Shown one piece after another: positions 15,420 to 22,978 of a stretch of DNA of 64,000 nucleotides; positions within the stretch are counted from its first letter, which is position 1; each line of letters starts with the position of its first letter. The notes beneath the pieces are model-generated. The model saw nothing but the letters and a program-made list of their open reading frames with translations, made no database searches and was not told the DNA's origin. A program made the position numbers and the translations under genes. Origin of the DNA: Bog-473 sp963745665 (lineage in GTDB: Bacteria > Actinomycetota > Acidimicrobiia > Acidimicrobiales > RAAP-2); the NCBI GenBank assembly GCA_963745665.1, contig CAVUYE010000001.1, forward strand, positions 124,001 to 188,000, read 5' to 3'.

Positions 15420-15833
15420 TCAAGTCTCCCAGCTTGCAACCTTCCACCCACGACGTAGGAACACCCGAAACATTGGAGCGGTGATATGTCGCCCGGAGTG
15501 GCCCTTAGGGCGGGCACACGAAATCACATCTTCCCCGCCATCTCCCACCGCATTGCCGTAGAGGTTCGTTTCGATTCTCGCCCTTGCCCCGCATCTCGGC
15601 TGGTGGGTATCGGCCAGGTAGGTACGCCGCCTGATTACCTCGTACCCCGCTACAGGCAAGTTCCGGGACTTTGGATACTCGTGGTGGTGTTCGTCCAGAT
15701 AGCGCTGGGCCACCCGCTTGAGTTCCTCAACGTGAGCCCAAGGGTCTTCACCTGTAGATGCCGACTCGGGCTGCTGACTCACAAGTGCAAATGGTACGTC
15801 CGACCGACCTTGCGGTCGATGGTCCAGGGACAC
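15420..15833 (-). CDS. Hypothetical protein
   Basis: This is a 137-residue protein not assigned to a family. The N-terminal half has a helical, charged segment (VEELKRVAQRYLDEHHHEYP). The C-terminal half has CGARARIETNLYGNAVGDGG, then CARPKGHSGRHI, a Cys...CxxxxGHxGxH pattern that may bind a metal. It ends in FRVFLRRGWKVASWE. The stop directly abuts the repeat at 15383 and the start the repeat at 15831, so it is a single-gene unit. Confidence 0.6.
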   Translation of the reverse strand: MSLDHRPQGRSDVPFALVSQQPESASTGEDPWAHVEELKRVAQRYLDEHHHEYPKSRNLPVAGYEVIRRRTYLADTHQPRCGARARIETNLYGNAVGDGGEDVISCARPKGHSGRHITAPMFRVFLRRGWKVASWET

Positions 15834-15855
15834 CCGCTCCCGGCGTACTGGGCTA
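15831..15855 (+). repeat. Array repeat
   Basis: CACCCGCTCCCGGCGTACTG then GGCTA. It lies between two leftward genes. Confidence 0.65.
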
Positions 15856-15890
15856 CGTGGCGTTAGGTGAACGATCGTTGCGCTGAGTAA

Positions 15891-16388
15891 CTAATCACCT
15901 ACCTGGCCGTCGATGTTCTCTCGCATCAGATCAAGATGACCGGCATGTCGGGCGGTTTCCTCCAGCATGTGGACCATGATCCAGCGAAGGGTTACCTGCT
16001 CCCGATAGGGGGTCTCCTTGGCACTCAGGGCCTCTAGAGAGGGTGCATCCCTGCACACTCGCCTCGACTCTTCCACCTCGGCTCGGTAGAAGCCGATAAC
16101 AGACTGAACGGTGTCGTCGTCGCCGATGGCGAATTCGGGCGTGTTGTCACCATCCACGTCGATTGCTTCAACATCTTCACCGGCGAATGTCTCGCGAAAC
16201 CAACCTCGCTCGACCCAGCCCAGGTGTTTGAGGATCCCCAGAGCGGATATGCCTGTTGGTGTCCTTACTCGCTTCGCCTCGTCAAGAGCGAGGCCATCGA
16301 CTTTTCGTTCGACCACGGCTCGGTACCAGTCCAGGAAACCTTCCAGGGTTTCGCGCTCACCTCGTCGCACGCCCAGGGGGTCGTCCAT
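15891..16388 (-). CDS. DinB-superfamily protein (DUF664 type)
   Basis: This is a 165-residue four-helix-bundle protein. It starts GERETLEGFLDWYRAVVERK, then GISALGILKHLGWVERGWFR (first conserved His), and ends with TLRWIMVHMLEETARHAGHL (the HxxxH pair), which completes the three-His metal site of the DinB/MST fold. In actinobacteria such proteins act as thiol-dependent transferases or hydrolases using mycothiol or bacillithiol; here the substrate is unknown. It is divergent from the secreted-protein gene at 16519, with a strong repeat between. Confidence 0.92.
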   Translation of the reverse strand: MDDPLGVRRGERETLEGFLDWYRAVVERKVDGLALDEAKRVRTPTGISALGILKHLGWVERGWFRETFAGEDVEAIDVDGDNTPEFAIGDDDTVQSVIGFYRAEVEESRRVCRDAPSLEALSAKETPYREQVTLRWIMVHMLEETARHAGHLDLMRENIDGQVGD

Positions 16389-16433
16389 GGGCGGAGTTTA
16401 CGTTCGGGCAACTCGCTCTGTCTGACTTGCTAC

Positions 16434-16471
16434 CAGCTCGCCCACCGTCCCGGCAGCGAACGGGGCGAGCC
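16434..16471 (+). repeat. Array repeat with extended stem
   Basis: GCTCGCCC pairs with GGGCGAGC around the loop containing ACCGTCCCGGCAGCG. Both arms differ from the 15383 copy but still pair, a compensatory change. It lies between divergent starts. Confidence 0.82.
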
Positions 16472-16518
16472 TGCCCGTTGCTAGGGCGGTTCCATATGGG
16501 CACATCCCTGGACGCCAT

Positions 16519-17172
16519 GTGACAGTCTCTCGCGTGACCTCGCACCGACGGTTCCTCACCCTTCTCGGGGTTGGGTTGTTGGCGGCGAGCTTGGTCGCCG
16601 GTGGAGTGAAAGCACCCCACGCAGATGCACGGTCAGTCTCCGGCCAGCCAATCCAGGTACACACACCCCTCGGCATGGGTTATCTGTGCACGTGGCCCGG
16701 AGACGGTGCATTCAATCTCTACTTCAAGTTCTCCACGAAGGGTTCGACACTTTCCGGGCAAGTTTCCGAGCCTGAGAGTTCTGTGTTGGAAACGGTACCC
16801 ATGACTGGAACGGTGCGGGGCAATCACCTGACGTTTCTGCCGCTGTCGGGATTCGGTCGCTACCGAGGTTCCGTTCGGGAACAGAGTTATCACTTAGAGC
16901 GGACGGTGGTGGCGACGATATCCCCGGCCCCGCGACCGAATGCTCCCTTGTGGGCGACTCGAAATGGCGACAGACGGTTCCAGCGATGGGCTTCAAGGTA
17001 CCTCCACGAGGTTCCTCTGACACGGTCGCCGTCTATGACCTCCAGATGGCGGTCGTCGGTGGTGGCGATGGCGCGGCTGACTGGGCCGGGACGGCCCTGG
17101 CGTTCGGCCACTTGGCCTGGCATGTACACACCACCTCCGGCCCCGTGTCGGCAACCCACGACGTCTCGATAA
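16519..17172 (+). CDS. Secreted hypothetical protein, probably frameshifted
   Basis: It has a Sec-type signal peptide (RRFLTLLGVGLLAASLVAGG) followed by an exported domain with YLCTWPGDGAFNLYFKFST and SVLETVPMTGTVRGNHLTFL. After about base 16,900 this frame becomes Arg/Pro-rich and unlike a folded protein. A neighbouring frame (16950-17396) then reads plausibly. The likely original product is one exported protein of about 290 residues, broken by an indel between about 16,890 and 16,945. No family is recognised. The alternative is two overlapping genes. Confidence 0.5.
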   Translation: MTVSRVTSHRRFLTLLGVGLLAASLVAGGVKAPHADARSVSGQPIQVHTPLGMGYLCTWPGDGAFNLYFKFSTKGSTLSGQVSEPESSVLETVPMTGTVRGNHLTFLPLSGFGRYRGSVREQSYHLERTVVATISPAPRPNAPLWATRNGDRRFQRWASRYLHEVPLTRSPSMTSRWRSSVVAMARLTGPGRPWRSATWPGMYTPPPAPCRQPTTSR

Positions 17173-17396
17173 CCGAGATTGGCAAAACACGGTTCATCGT
17201 CGAGGCATCCCGGTCAGCGACCGGGCGCTGTTGGTACCAGTTGAGCAACCGCGGGTCGTCGGCCACCAACGGAGGCATCTTGGGGATTCCGACAGTTCGT
17301 CCCGGGTACGGGGCCCTGTATGCGAGCCCCGAAGGCGTGGTGCAGTCGAGATGTAACTCCAGCCCAGTGGGAACTCCGCTACAACTCATGTGGTGA
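16950..17396 (+). CDS. C-terminal part of the broken secreted protein, or a separate hypothetical
   Basis: This is a 148-residue reading from a GTG without a clear ribosome site. VAVYDLQMAVVGGGDGAADW is followed by TRFIVEASRSATGRCWYQLS and GYGALYASPEGVVQSRCNSS, with two Cys that could form a disulfide. The small, Gly/Ser/Thr-rich composition looks exported, and no signal peptide of its own is present. This supports joining it to 16519. The frame is open upstream as GGDDIPGPATECSLVGDSKW. Confidence 0.45.
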   Translation: MGDSKWRQTVPAMGFKVPPRGSSDTVAVYDLQMAVVGGGDGAADWAGTALAFGHLAWHVHTTSGPVSATHDVSITEIGKTRFIVEASRSATGRCWYQLSNRGSSATNGGILGIPTVRPGYGALYASPEGVVQSRCNSSPVGTPLQLMW

Positions 17397-17470
17397 GTTC
17401 GACAGGTCCTGGCCGGACAGGTCATGGGCCGCAACCGTCCTGTATCGCCTGCCATCGTGTGCCGAATGAT

Positions 17471-17492
17471 GCGCCCAGCCGAACTGGGGCAG
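17471..17492 (+). repeat. Array repeat, short-loop form
   Basis: GCGCCCAGCCGAACTGGGGC: stem CCCAG/CTGGG with a 5-nt loop and no central core. It lies between convergent genes. Confidence 0.6.
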
Positions 17493-17597
17493 GAGCACGC
17501 ATCAGCGGTACTCAGTTGTCGCCGAAAGCGACATGGAAGACATTTGGAACGCCTCGATGTCTCGACCGATCGGTGACCTAGGAGAATTCGTCTTGGC

Positions 17598-18215
17598 TCA
17601 GGATTTGGTGGCCACGCCTTCGAAGGTGTATCCGAATACCTTCGGCTCACCGCTCATGTAGTAGGTCTGCATTCTGTCGAGTTGGAAGCCCGCCCGCTCG
17701 ACGAGGTTGGAGATCTCCCGGGTGACGTGGCAACCTCCGGCTACGTGCTTCCACGGTGGCTCGATCCGTGCTTGCCAACGGGCGACGCCGGCATCCGGGG
17801 CTCGGCCATGCTCGACAAAGTGAAACGTGCCGCCGGGCTTGAGGACTCGTCGGATCTCGGCGAGCGCGGCGTCCACTCCGGGAATCGTGCACAGCGTCCA
17901 AGTAGAGAGTGCTGCGTCGAACTCGTCCGAAGGGAGGTCGAGGGTCTCACCGTTGAGGCCCGCTAGCTCGACACTTGCCGACGTTGCGGCGATCCGGGGT
18001 TCGGCGATGCGCATGCACAGCGAAGACGGCTCCACGGCAGCAATCCGGTCTACGGCGTCGGGGTAGTGGCGAGCGTTGAGGCCGGTCCCGAAGCCAACCT
18101 CAACCACGTCGCCCGACAGCGAGGCGCAGACGCGGGCTCTCACTTCCCGCAGGTTCTTGTTGTCCATGACCTTGTTCTGAAGCCGCGGGAGAAGCTGATC
18201 TTGGTAAACGCCCAT
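17598..18215 (-). CDS. SAM-dependent methyltransferase (METTL7-like, Methyltransferase_11)
   Basis: This is a 205-residue protein. VVEVGFGTGLNARHYP is motif I, AAVEPSSLCMRIAEPR the ribose-binding acidic strand, DEFDAALSTWTLCTIPG motif II, and LKPGGTFHFVEHGRAPD motif III. The FVEHG and REISNLVERAGF pattern resembles bacterial homologues of the METTL7/UbiE-like thiol or lipid methyltransferases. The substrate is unproven. It is a single-gene unit with repeats on both sides. Confidence 0.9.
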   Translation of the reverse strand: MGVYQDQLLPRLQNKVMDNKNLREVRARVCASLSGDVVEVGFGTGLNARHYPDAVDRIAAVEPSSLCMRIAEPRIAATSASVELAGLNGETLDLPSDEFDAALSTWTLCTIPGVDAALAEIRRVLKPGGTFHFVEHGRAPDAGVARWQARIEPPWKHVAGGCHVTREISNLVERAGFQLDRMQTYYMSGEPKVFGYTFEGVATKS

Positions 18216-18350
18216 AATTGCGACCTCACGCCCGCTGGAGAGCTGTTTCTTCGCAAGATAGGGGAACGAGGCAATCAGAGCAATCAGGGATGTTCCTGAC
18301 TTCTCAGTGGCTTAAGCGAGGTCAGGACCCGCCTTAGCTGGCGGCGTTTA

Positions 18351-18375
18351 GCCGGTAGTGGGTGTACTGGGGTGC
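18351..18375 (+). repeat. Array repeat
   Basis: GCCGGTAGTGGGTGTACTGG then GGTGC. The right arm is conserved and the left part degenerate. Confidence 0.5.
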
Positions 18376-18440
18376 GTCATGTGTCGCCTCGGCCCGATCC
18401 GAAGAACCGAATGGTCGCCGCGACTATCCCGATAGTGCCG

Positions 18441-18473
18441 AAACTGCCCCACCGTCCTGGCGTTCGGGGCGAC
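18441..18473 (+). repeat. Array repeat, full length
   Basis: AAACTGCCCCACCGTCCTGG then CGTTCGGGGCGAC. The inner mini-stem has CCG/TGG, keeping the pairing with one wobble. Confidence 0.82.
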
Positions 18474-18532
18474 ACCCTGAGACAGTCACAAATCTCACGG
18501 TTTAGTTGCTTCCACCACGGATGCTGGCAACC

Positions 18533-19432
18533 TTACGGAGCGACCAGATGGAACGATCCGCCGGCGTACTTCGTGCCATTACCGTTCCCAACTAGGACGA
18601 TGACGCCGCTCTTGAGCGTCGGTGCTTCATCTCCGTAGAAATAGAGCGCCTTTCCGTCATAGGTGACCTGGTGCAAACCACCGGCAATCTTGCGGCTTCC
18701 CAACCCACTGGCCTTGACCTGCCCGGATGTTCCGGGTGTTCCTGCGGTCAGAAGCGGCGGCCATGTCAGGGAGCAGGCATCGTTGCATTGGCTCTTGGTG
18801 TAGGCATAGACGGGAAACGAGACCCATCCGTCGAGCGTCTGCATTTGAGCCGCCAGAACCGTCTTTCCTACAATGCTGCTCGTAGTCAACATTCCAGCCC
18901 AGGGCTCCGGGGTTCCCTTGGGTGACACCACGTACCACAACCCATGCCACGGCGGGAGACCCGGCTCATCCCAACCCTCGCCGGTGATCTGTCCCGCGCT
19001 CATGTCAAAAAGGTAGAGAGGGTGTCCTGCGTACGTCACCTGATCGGCCCCGAGGTCGCTGCGAAACACCATCCCAAGGAGGCTCTGCTGTACACCACTC
19101 CCAGCGACCGGTGTCCCATCCGTCGTGACGGCCGGCCACTCCGATTGGCTCCCTTCCGGACCGGTGCACGCTAGAGGACCGGGGGGAAGCTGTTCAACGG
19201 TCGTCGTGCATCCGAAGGAAGGCGGGTTGTCCGAGGTGAGCATGTACACGGTGTATCCCGTGTATTTTCCAGAACCCACGACCAGAATCTTGCCGAACGG
19301 GCTGTTCGTGGCCGTAATTACCGTCGCACCTGTCGTTATTGTCGCGGCAGCCGCAGCGGAAATACACAGCCCACCCAGCTGGACGACGATGGCCGTCACG
19401 GCAACGATGACCCATTTGTGGCGAAGTCTCAT
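18533..19432 (-). CDS. Secreted COG4315-type repeat protein
   Basis: This is a 299-residue exported protein with a signal peptide (VIVAVTAIVVQLGGLCISAA, then an AAAAA stretch). It carries repeated modules of the Yx(F/W/Y)xxD type: YTVYMLTSDNPP, GHPLYLFDMSAG, VYAYTKSQCNDACSLTWPPL and KALYFYGDEAP, with the paired Cys and the WPP element seen in this family. These proteins occur in actinobacterial envelopes; the biochemical role is unknown. There is no lipobox, so it is secreted rather than lipid-anchored. Confidence 0.88.
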   Translation of the reverse strand: MRLRHKWVIVAVTAIVVQLGGLCISAAAAATITTGATVITATNSPFGKILVVGSGKYTGYTVYMLTSDNPPSFGCTTTVEQLPPGPLACTGPEGSQSEWPAVTTDGTPVAGSGVQQSLLGMVFRSDLGADQVTYAGHPLYLFDMSAGQITGEGWDEPGLPPWHGLWYVVSPKGTPEPWAGMLTTSSIVGKTVLAAQMQTLDGWVSFPVYAYTKSQCNDACSLTWPPLLTAGTPGTSGQVKASGLGSRKIAGGLHQVTYDGKALYFYGDEAPTLKSGVIVLVGNGNGTKYAGGSFHLVAP

Positions 19433-19680
19433 GCTGCTCCTTGGATCGGGTGTGGCTCATCCAACGTTCCTATCGCCACGGTAAGGGGTGTTGCTACCGC
19501 ACCCAAGGGGGGGAGTACCTATCGTGACAGTGGTACTGGCATGCCCATGACGATGACTCCGGAGCAGCTCGCAATTGGCTGGGCCCGTATGTATCAGCCG
19601 GGCAGTGACGCACACCCGGCATGAAGATTCGATAGGGGGCCGTCTGAATCTGAGTACACGTGGCGTCGGCCTGATCCAAG

Positions 19681-20421
19681 CTATGGACTCCTGGCGATGA
19701 CAATCAGCTCTCGCTCACCGGGACCAGACGGTCGCTTATCCCAATCACCAAAGACACTTTCGACTGAGAATCCCGACGCTGTGAGAGATTGTCTGAGCAA
19801 CTCTTCGCTGCGGAATCGAAGTGCGAAGGGCGAGACCAGCTCCTCGTTGCTGTCTAAGAGACGTCGGTGGCCAACCGTGTGAACGACGTCGCCTTCCACG
19901 TTTTTTACCTCGGTCCAGGACTCGATACGACCATAAGGGGAGACCGGGATTATCCGCTTGCGACCGGTCCAGCGTTCCCACTCCCGCATTCGCGGGTCGC
20001 GGCTCTCGAAGGCCAACCATCTCCCCGGCCCGAGCGCTCCTCTTGTCCCAGCCAGGGCCTCCAGCCAGTCGGAGTCATCCAAGATGAACTGAGCTACGTG
20101 GCCGCTCATGATGGCCAGGTCCGCACCCGGCGTTCCGAGCTCTCCAGCACCCCCCTGGACCCACTGGACACCGTCCGCTCCGGGTTTTTGCTGGGCCACC
20201 TCCAGCATCAAGGGAGAAGGATCGACCCCGATGGTTCGATAGCCCCTCCTCGCCAACTCGAGAGTGATGATGCCCGTACCGCATCCGAGGTCGACGACCC
20301 TCTCGGCCCTGACCTCTTCAGCTACGCCAAGATAGAAGTCGGGTTGCGTTCCAGGCTCGTATGAGTTCACCGCGTCGTAGATCGCCACTTGGCGCTGATC
20401 GGTGAACTCGGAAATAGGCAC
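19681..20421 (-). CDS. SAM-dependent methyltransferase, class I
   Basis: This is a 246-residue protein. VVDLGCGTGIITLELARRGY is motif I and TIGVDPSPLMLEVAQQK the acidic loop. VQGGAGELGTPGADLAIMSG and LGPGRWLAFESRDPRMREW follow. The C-terminal half (WTEVKNVEGDVVHTVGHRRL) forms a substrate cap as in SmtA/TehB-like small-molecule methyltransferases. It is followed upstream (20471) by the array repeat that carries element copy 2. Confidence 0.92.
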   Translation of the reverse strand: MPISEFTDQRQVAIYDAVNSYEPGTQPDFYLGVAEEVRAERVVDLGCGTGIITLELARRGYRTIGVDPSPLMLEVAQQKPGADGVQWVQGGAGELGTPGADLAIMSGHVAQFILDDSDWLEALAGTRGALGPGRWLAFESRDPRMREWERWTGRKRIIPVSPYGRIESWTEVKNVEGDVVHTVGHRRLLDSNEELVSPFALRFRSEELLRQSLTASGFSVESVFGDWDKRPSGPGERELIVIARSP

Positions 20422-20470
20422 GGCTCAAGTATCGGCTACCGCATTGGAGGGGTACAGCCCTTCGCGGTCC

Positions 20471-20480
20471 CAGTCCCGGC
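20471..20480 (+). repeat. Left half of an array repeat split by element 2
   Basis: CAGTCCCGGC abuts the left inverted end of element 2. The continuation is at 22933. Confidence 0.65.
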
Positions 20481-20530
20481 GTTATACAGGTGATCCGTAG
20501 GCCCCTGGGTTCTGTTCCATGGAAGCACAC

Positions 20531-21817
20531 TCACCGGGCCTCGGCGACTCCTTCGATGAGGCCGCCGAAGAGGCGGCTGCGATCGCTTTGACCGCGCTCG
20601 TCGGCGTGCTTTCGTTGCCGCTTCAAGATGGTGAGGAACTGGGGTCCGGTCTCGAAGAACCCGCAGCGCTCACAGACGCTTTCGAAGGCGCAGTCGAGGA
20701 GGGCGGGTCTGGTGCAGTGACCGTTGGCCAGGAGTCGACGATGGTCACTGGCCGGCGCCTTGGCCTTCGACGTCGACGTGATCGCCAGGGCCGGGCCCGA
20801 CCGTCCGTAGTACTGGGCCTCGACCGCTTCGGTCACCGTGAAATACGCGTCGGCGACGGTGTCGTCCGAGATCCGGGCATAGGTCAGCGTCATGTCCATG
20901 GAGCGGTGTCCGAGCAGGGCGGCTATGGCCTCGAGGCTCATGCCGCGGTTGATGGACTGGGTGGCCAGGGTGTGGCGCAGCTGGTGAGGATGGACGTGGC
21001 CAATCCCGGCCCGCTTGGCGATCGTCGCCACATAGCGGTGGATGGTGCGTCGGTCGAAGGGTTGACCGTCGTCGCGCTCGACGAGGTGACCTGACCGCGA
21101 CCGTCCGCGCACCGCCTGGTAGTCGAGAATCAAATCGACCAGCATCGGGAGCAGGGGCACGTAGCGGTCGTTGTGCAGTTTGCCGATCGGGATGCGCAGG
21201 CGATGGACGGCGCCGTGGCGCACCATGGCGTCGTCTTCGAGTCCGGCCAGTTCGCCCACGCGCATGCCGGTGCGGGCCAAGAGCTCGACCATGAGACGAC
21301 GGCGCTGGTTGGAGTCCTGGGCCAGTGCGGCCATGAACTTGGCCGCCGTCGGGTCGTCCAAGAATCTCGGCAGCGGCTCGTCGAGGGCGGGCAGGTCGCT
21401 CATGTAGATGAAGAGCCGGGCCGGGGCGTCGTCGTAGTCCCACTCCATGATGCGCTCGAAGAAGGTGCGCACCGTGCTCAGTCGATGCCGGATGGTCATG
21501 GTGGCGAGTGGCTCGCCGGTGTTGCCCCGCCGGGCCACCAGCCAGCGCTTGTAGTCCTCGATGTGGACCCGTCCGATGGCGGCCACCGAGGTGCAGGACT
21601 GATCGGATTCGGTGACGCAATGGGCGAAGAATCGCAGCGTCAGCTCGGCTGCGCTCACCGTGCCCGGTCGGGCCGAGACTTCGAGTTGATCCAGGTAGGA
21701 GGCCATGGTGGCCACCATGAGCGGAGCCCCGGCCGCGATCTTGGGCCAGGTGACCTCGGGCCTCCCGCCACCTGGACGCCGGACCTCGAGCGGCTGCACG
21801 CGTGCCAGTGCGTTCAT
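20531..21817 (-). CDS. Tyrosine recombinase 2 of element copy 2
   Basis: This is a 428-residue protein from the ATG at 21817 (MNALARVQPLEVRRPGGG). It shares the domain plan of copy 1: RTGMRVGELAGL, HPHQLRHTLAT, LLGHRSMDMTLTYARISDD and the tail HCTRPALLDCAFESVCERCG. The frame stays open further upstream, but that extension is antisense to recombinase 1 and is not considered real. Differences from copy 1 are scattered, so the two copies diverged before or through separate insertions. It is translationally coupled to recombinase 1 by a 4-bp overlap. Confidence 0.93.
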   Translation of the reverse strand: MNALARVQPLEVRRPGGGRPEVTWPKIAAGAPLMVATMASYLDQLEVSARPGTVSAAELTLRFFAHCVTESDQSCTSVAAIGRVHIEDYKRWLVARRGNTGEPLATMTIRHRLSTVRTFFERIMEWDYDDAPARLFIYMSDLPALDEPLPRFLDDPTAAKFMAALAQDSNQRRRLMVELLARTGMRVGELAGLEDDAMVRHGAVHRLRIPIGKLHNDRYVPLLPMLVDLILDYQAVRGRSRSGHLVERDDGQPFDRRTIHRYVATIAKRAGIGHVHPHQLRHTLATQSINRGMSLEAIAALLGHRSMDMTLTYARISDDTVADAYFTVTEAVEAQYYGRSGPALAITSTSKAKAPASDHRRLLANGHCTRPALLDCAFESVCERCGFFETGPQFLTILKRQRKHADERGQSDRSRLFGGLIEGVAEAR

Positions 21818-22854
21818 TGGGCCACCCCGACGAGTGCCTGAGCCTCGATGGCTTCTGAGGCCCGGCGGTACTCGTCGGCCAACCAGTCGACGCTGAGGTG
21901 CAGATAGACCCGGGTCGAGGTGATGGAGCGATGTCCGGCCTGGGCCTGGATGGCTTCGATGGCCATGCCGGCTTCGCGTAATCGGGTGAAGCAGGTGTGG
22001 CGCAGCTCGTGACAGGTGCCGTGGCTCAGACCGGCGCGTGCACGGGCGGCGCGGATGATCTGGTCGAGACCGGGCACCGAGAGCGGTTGACTGCGATGCA
22101 CACCTTTGAGGACGACGAAGAGGGCGTCGCTCGTCGTCTCGGTCGGACGCTCTTGGTCCATGTAACAAGCCACGGTGGCAAAGAACGTCGGCGACAACGG
22201 GACCAGACGCTCGTGTCCGCCCTTGCCTTCTCTGATCAGCACCCGCCACTGGCCGAGCCGGAGGTCGCCCAGGCGAAGCCCGAGCACCTCGCAACGACGG
22301 AGACCCCCGAGCACCATGGCCTGGGTTATGGCCCGGTCGCGTTCGGTGCGCAGCGCACCCATCAGCGCGTCGATCTCGGAAGGGTCGAGGATCCGGGGCA
22401 GTCGGCGCACCCCGCGCACCAGCGGCAGGCCACGACCACCTCGAGAGCGACTTTGACGCGTGGCAATGCCTCGGGGAACCGGGTTGACCGTCACCGCCAC
22501 GTCGTCACGGGTGATCAGGTAGCCATAGAAGTTCGAGACCGCAGCCAGCCTCCGCTTGATCGTCGAAGCCGACAGACCGGCCGAGCCGTCGATGCGCACC
22601 ACGTTCTCCGAACCGGGCTTCGGACGTCGTTGCGCGGTGACGAAGGCCAAGACGTCTTTGGGCCTCACCTCGAGCGGGTCCTTGCGCACGACGCTGAAGA
22701 AGACGCTCAGGTCGTGGGCATAAGCCCGGACCGTATTCGGACGAGCTCGACCAACGACGAACTCCAAGAACTCGTCGATCAGCTGGTGGCCGATCCGATA
22801 GACGTGTTCACCGTCGGGCCGGACGTGACACTCGAAAGCCGGGATCCATTCCAC
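21814..22854 (-). CDS. Tyrosine recombinase 1 of element copy 2
   Basis: This is a 346-residue protein from GTG at 22854 with an AGGAGGTG ribosome site upstream. The catalytic residues are intact: Arg in GGLRRCEVLGLRLGDL, HELRHTCFTRL, and GHRSITSTRVYLHLSVDW. The N-terminal core-binding domain (RPNTVRAYAHDLSVFFSVVR) matches copy 1 closely. Equal length and start position in the two copies support this start over longer alternatives. Confidence 0.93.
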   Translation of the reverse strand: MEWIPAFECHVRPDGEHVYRIGHQLIDEFLEFVVGRARPNTVRAYAHDLSVFFSVVRKDPLEVRPKDVLAFVTAQRRPKPGSENVVRIDGSAGLSASTIKRRLAAVSNFYGYLITRDDVAVTVNPVPRGIATRQSRSRGGRGLPLVRGVRRLPRILDPSEIDALMGALRTERDRAITQAMVLGGLRRCEVLGLRLGDLRLGQWRVLIREGKGGHERLVPLSPTFFATVACYMDQERPTETTSDALFVVLKGVHRSQPLSVPGLDQIIRAARARAGLSHGTCHELRHTCFTRLREAGMAIEAIQAQAGHRSITSTRVYLHLSVDWLADEYRRASEAIEAQALVGVAQ

Positions 22855-22932
22855 CGCACACCTCCTGGTCGGGTTTGCACCCGAGGAGGTTCCCCCGGAT
22901 GCCTATCCCAGGAGGTGGATCACCTGTATAAC

Positions 22933-22947
22933 CGGCGTACTGGGGCA
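22933..22947 (+). repeat. Right half of the array repeat split by element 2
   Basis: CGGCGTACTGGGGCA is the core end plus a perfect right arm. Confidence 0.7.
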
Positions 22948-22978
22948 GCACGCAGATCCCGCGTCGTAACCTCTCCGT

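Larger units (their letters stand above)
18216..18532. other. Gene-free stretch with two array repeats
   Basis: These 317 bp hold two repeat copies (18351-18375 and 18441-18473) and no convincing reading frame. Two repeats without a gene between them may mark an empty or decayed unit. Confidence 0.5.
20481..22932 (-). mobile_element. Two-recombinase mobile element, copy 2 (2452 bp)
   Basis: Perfect 16-bp inverted ends GTTATACAGGTGATCC lie at 20481-20496 and 22917-22932. They differ from copy 1 at two positions, and both ends of each copy carry the same variant. The gene content and order equal copy 1. Outside the ends, CGGC is on each side, and the rejoined flanks read CAGTCCCGGC plus GTACTGGGGCAG, a typical array repeat. 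Confidence 0.88.

Noticed and set aside
19494..19680. Short + strand frame ending QLAIGWARMYQPGSDAHPA
   Set aside because: It is too short and lacks a clear start; it may be a scrap of a lost gene but cannot be supported.
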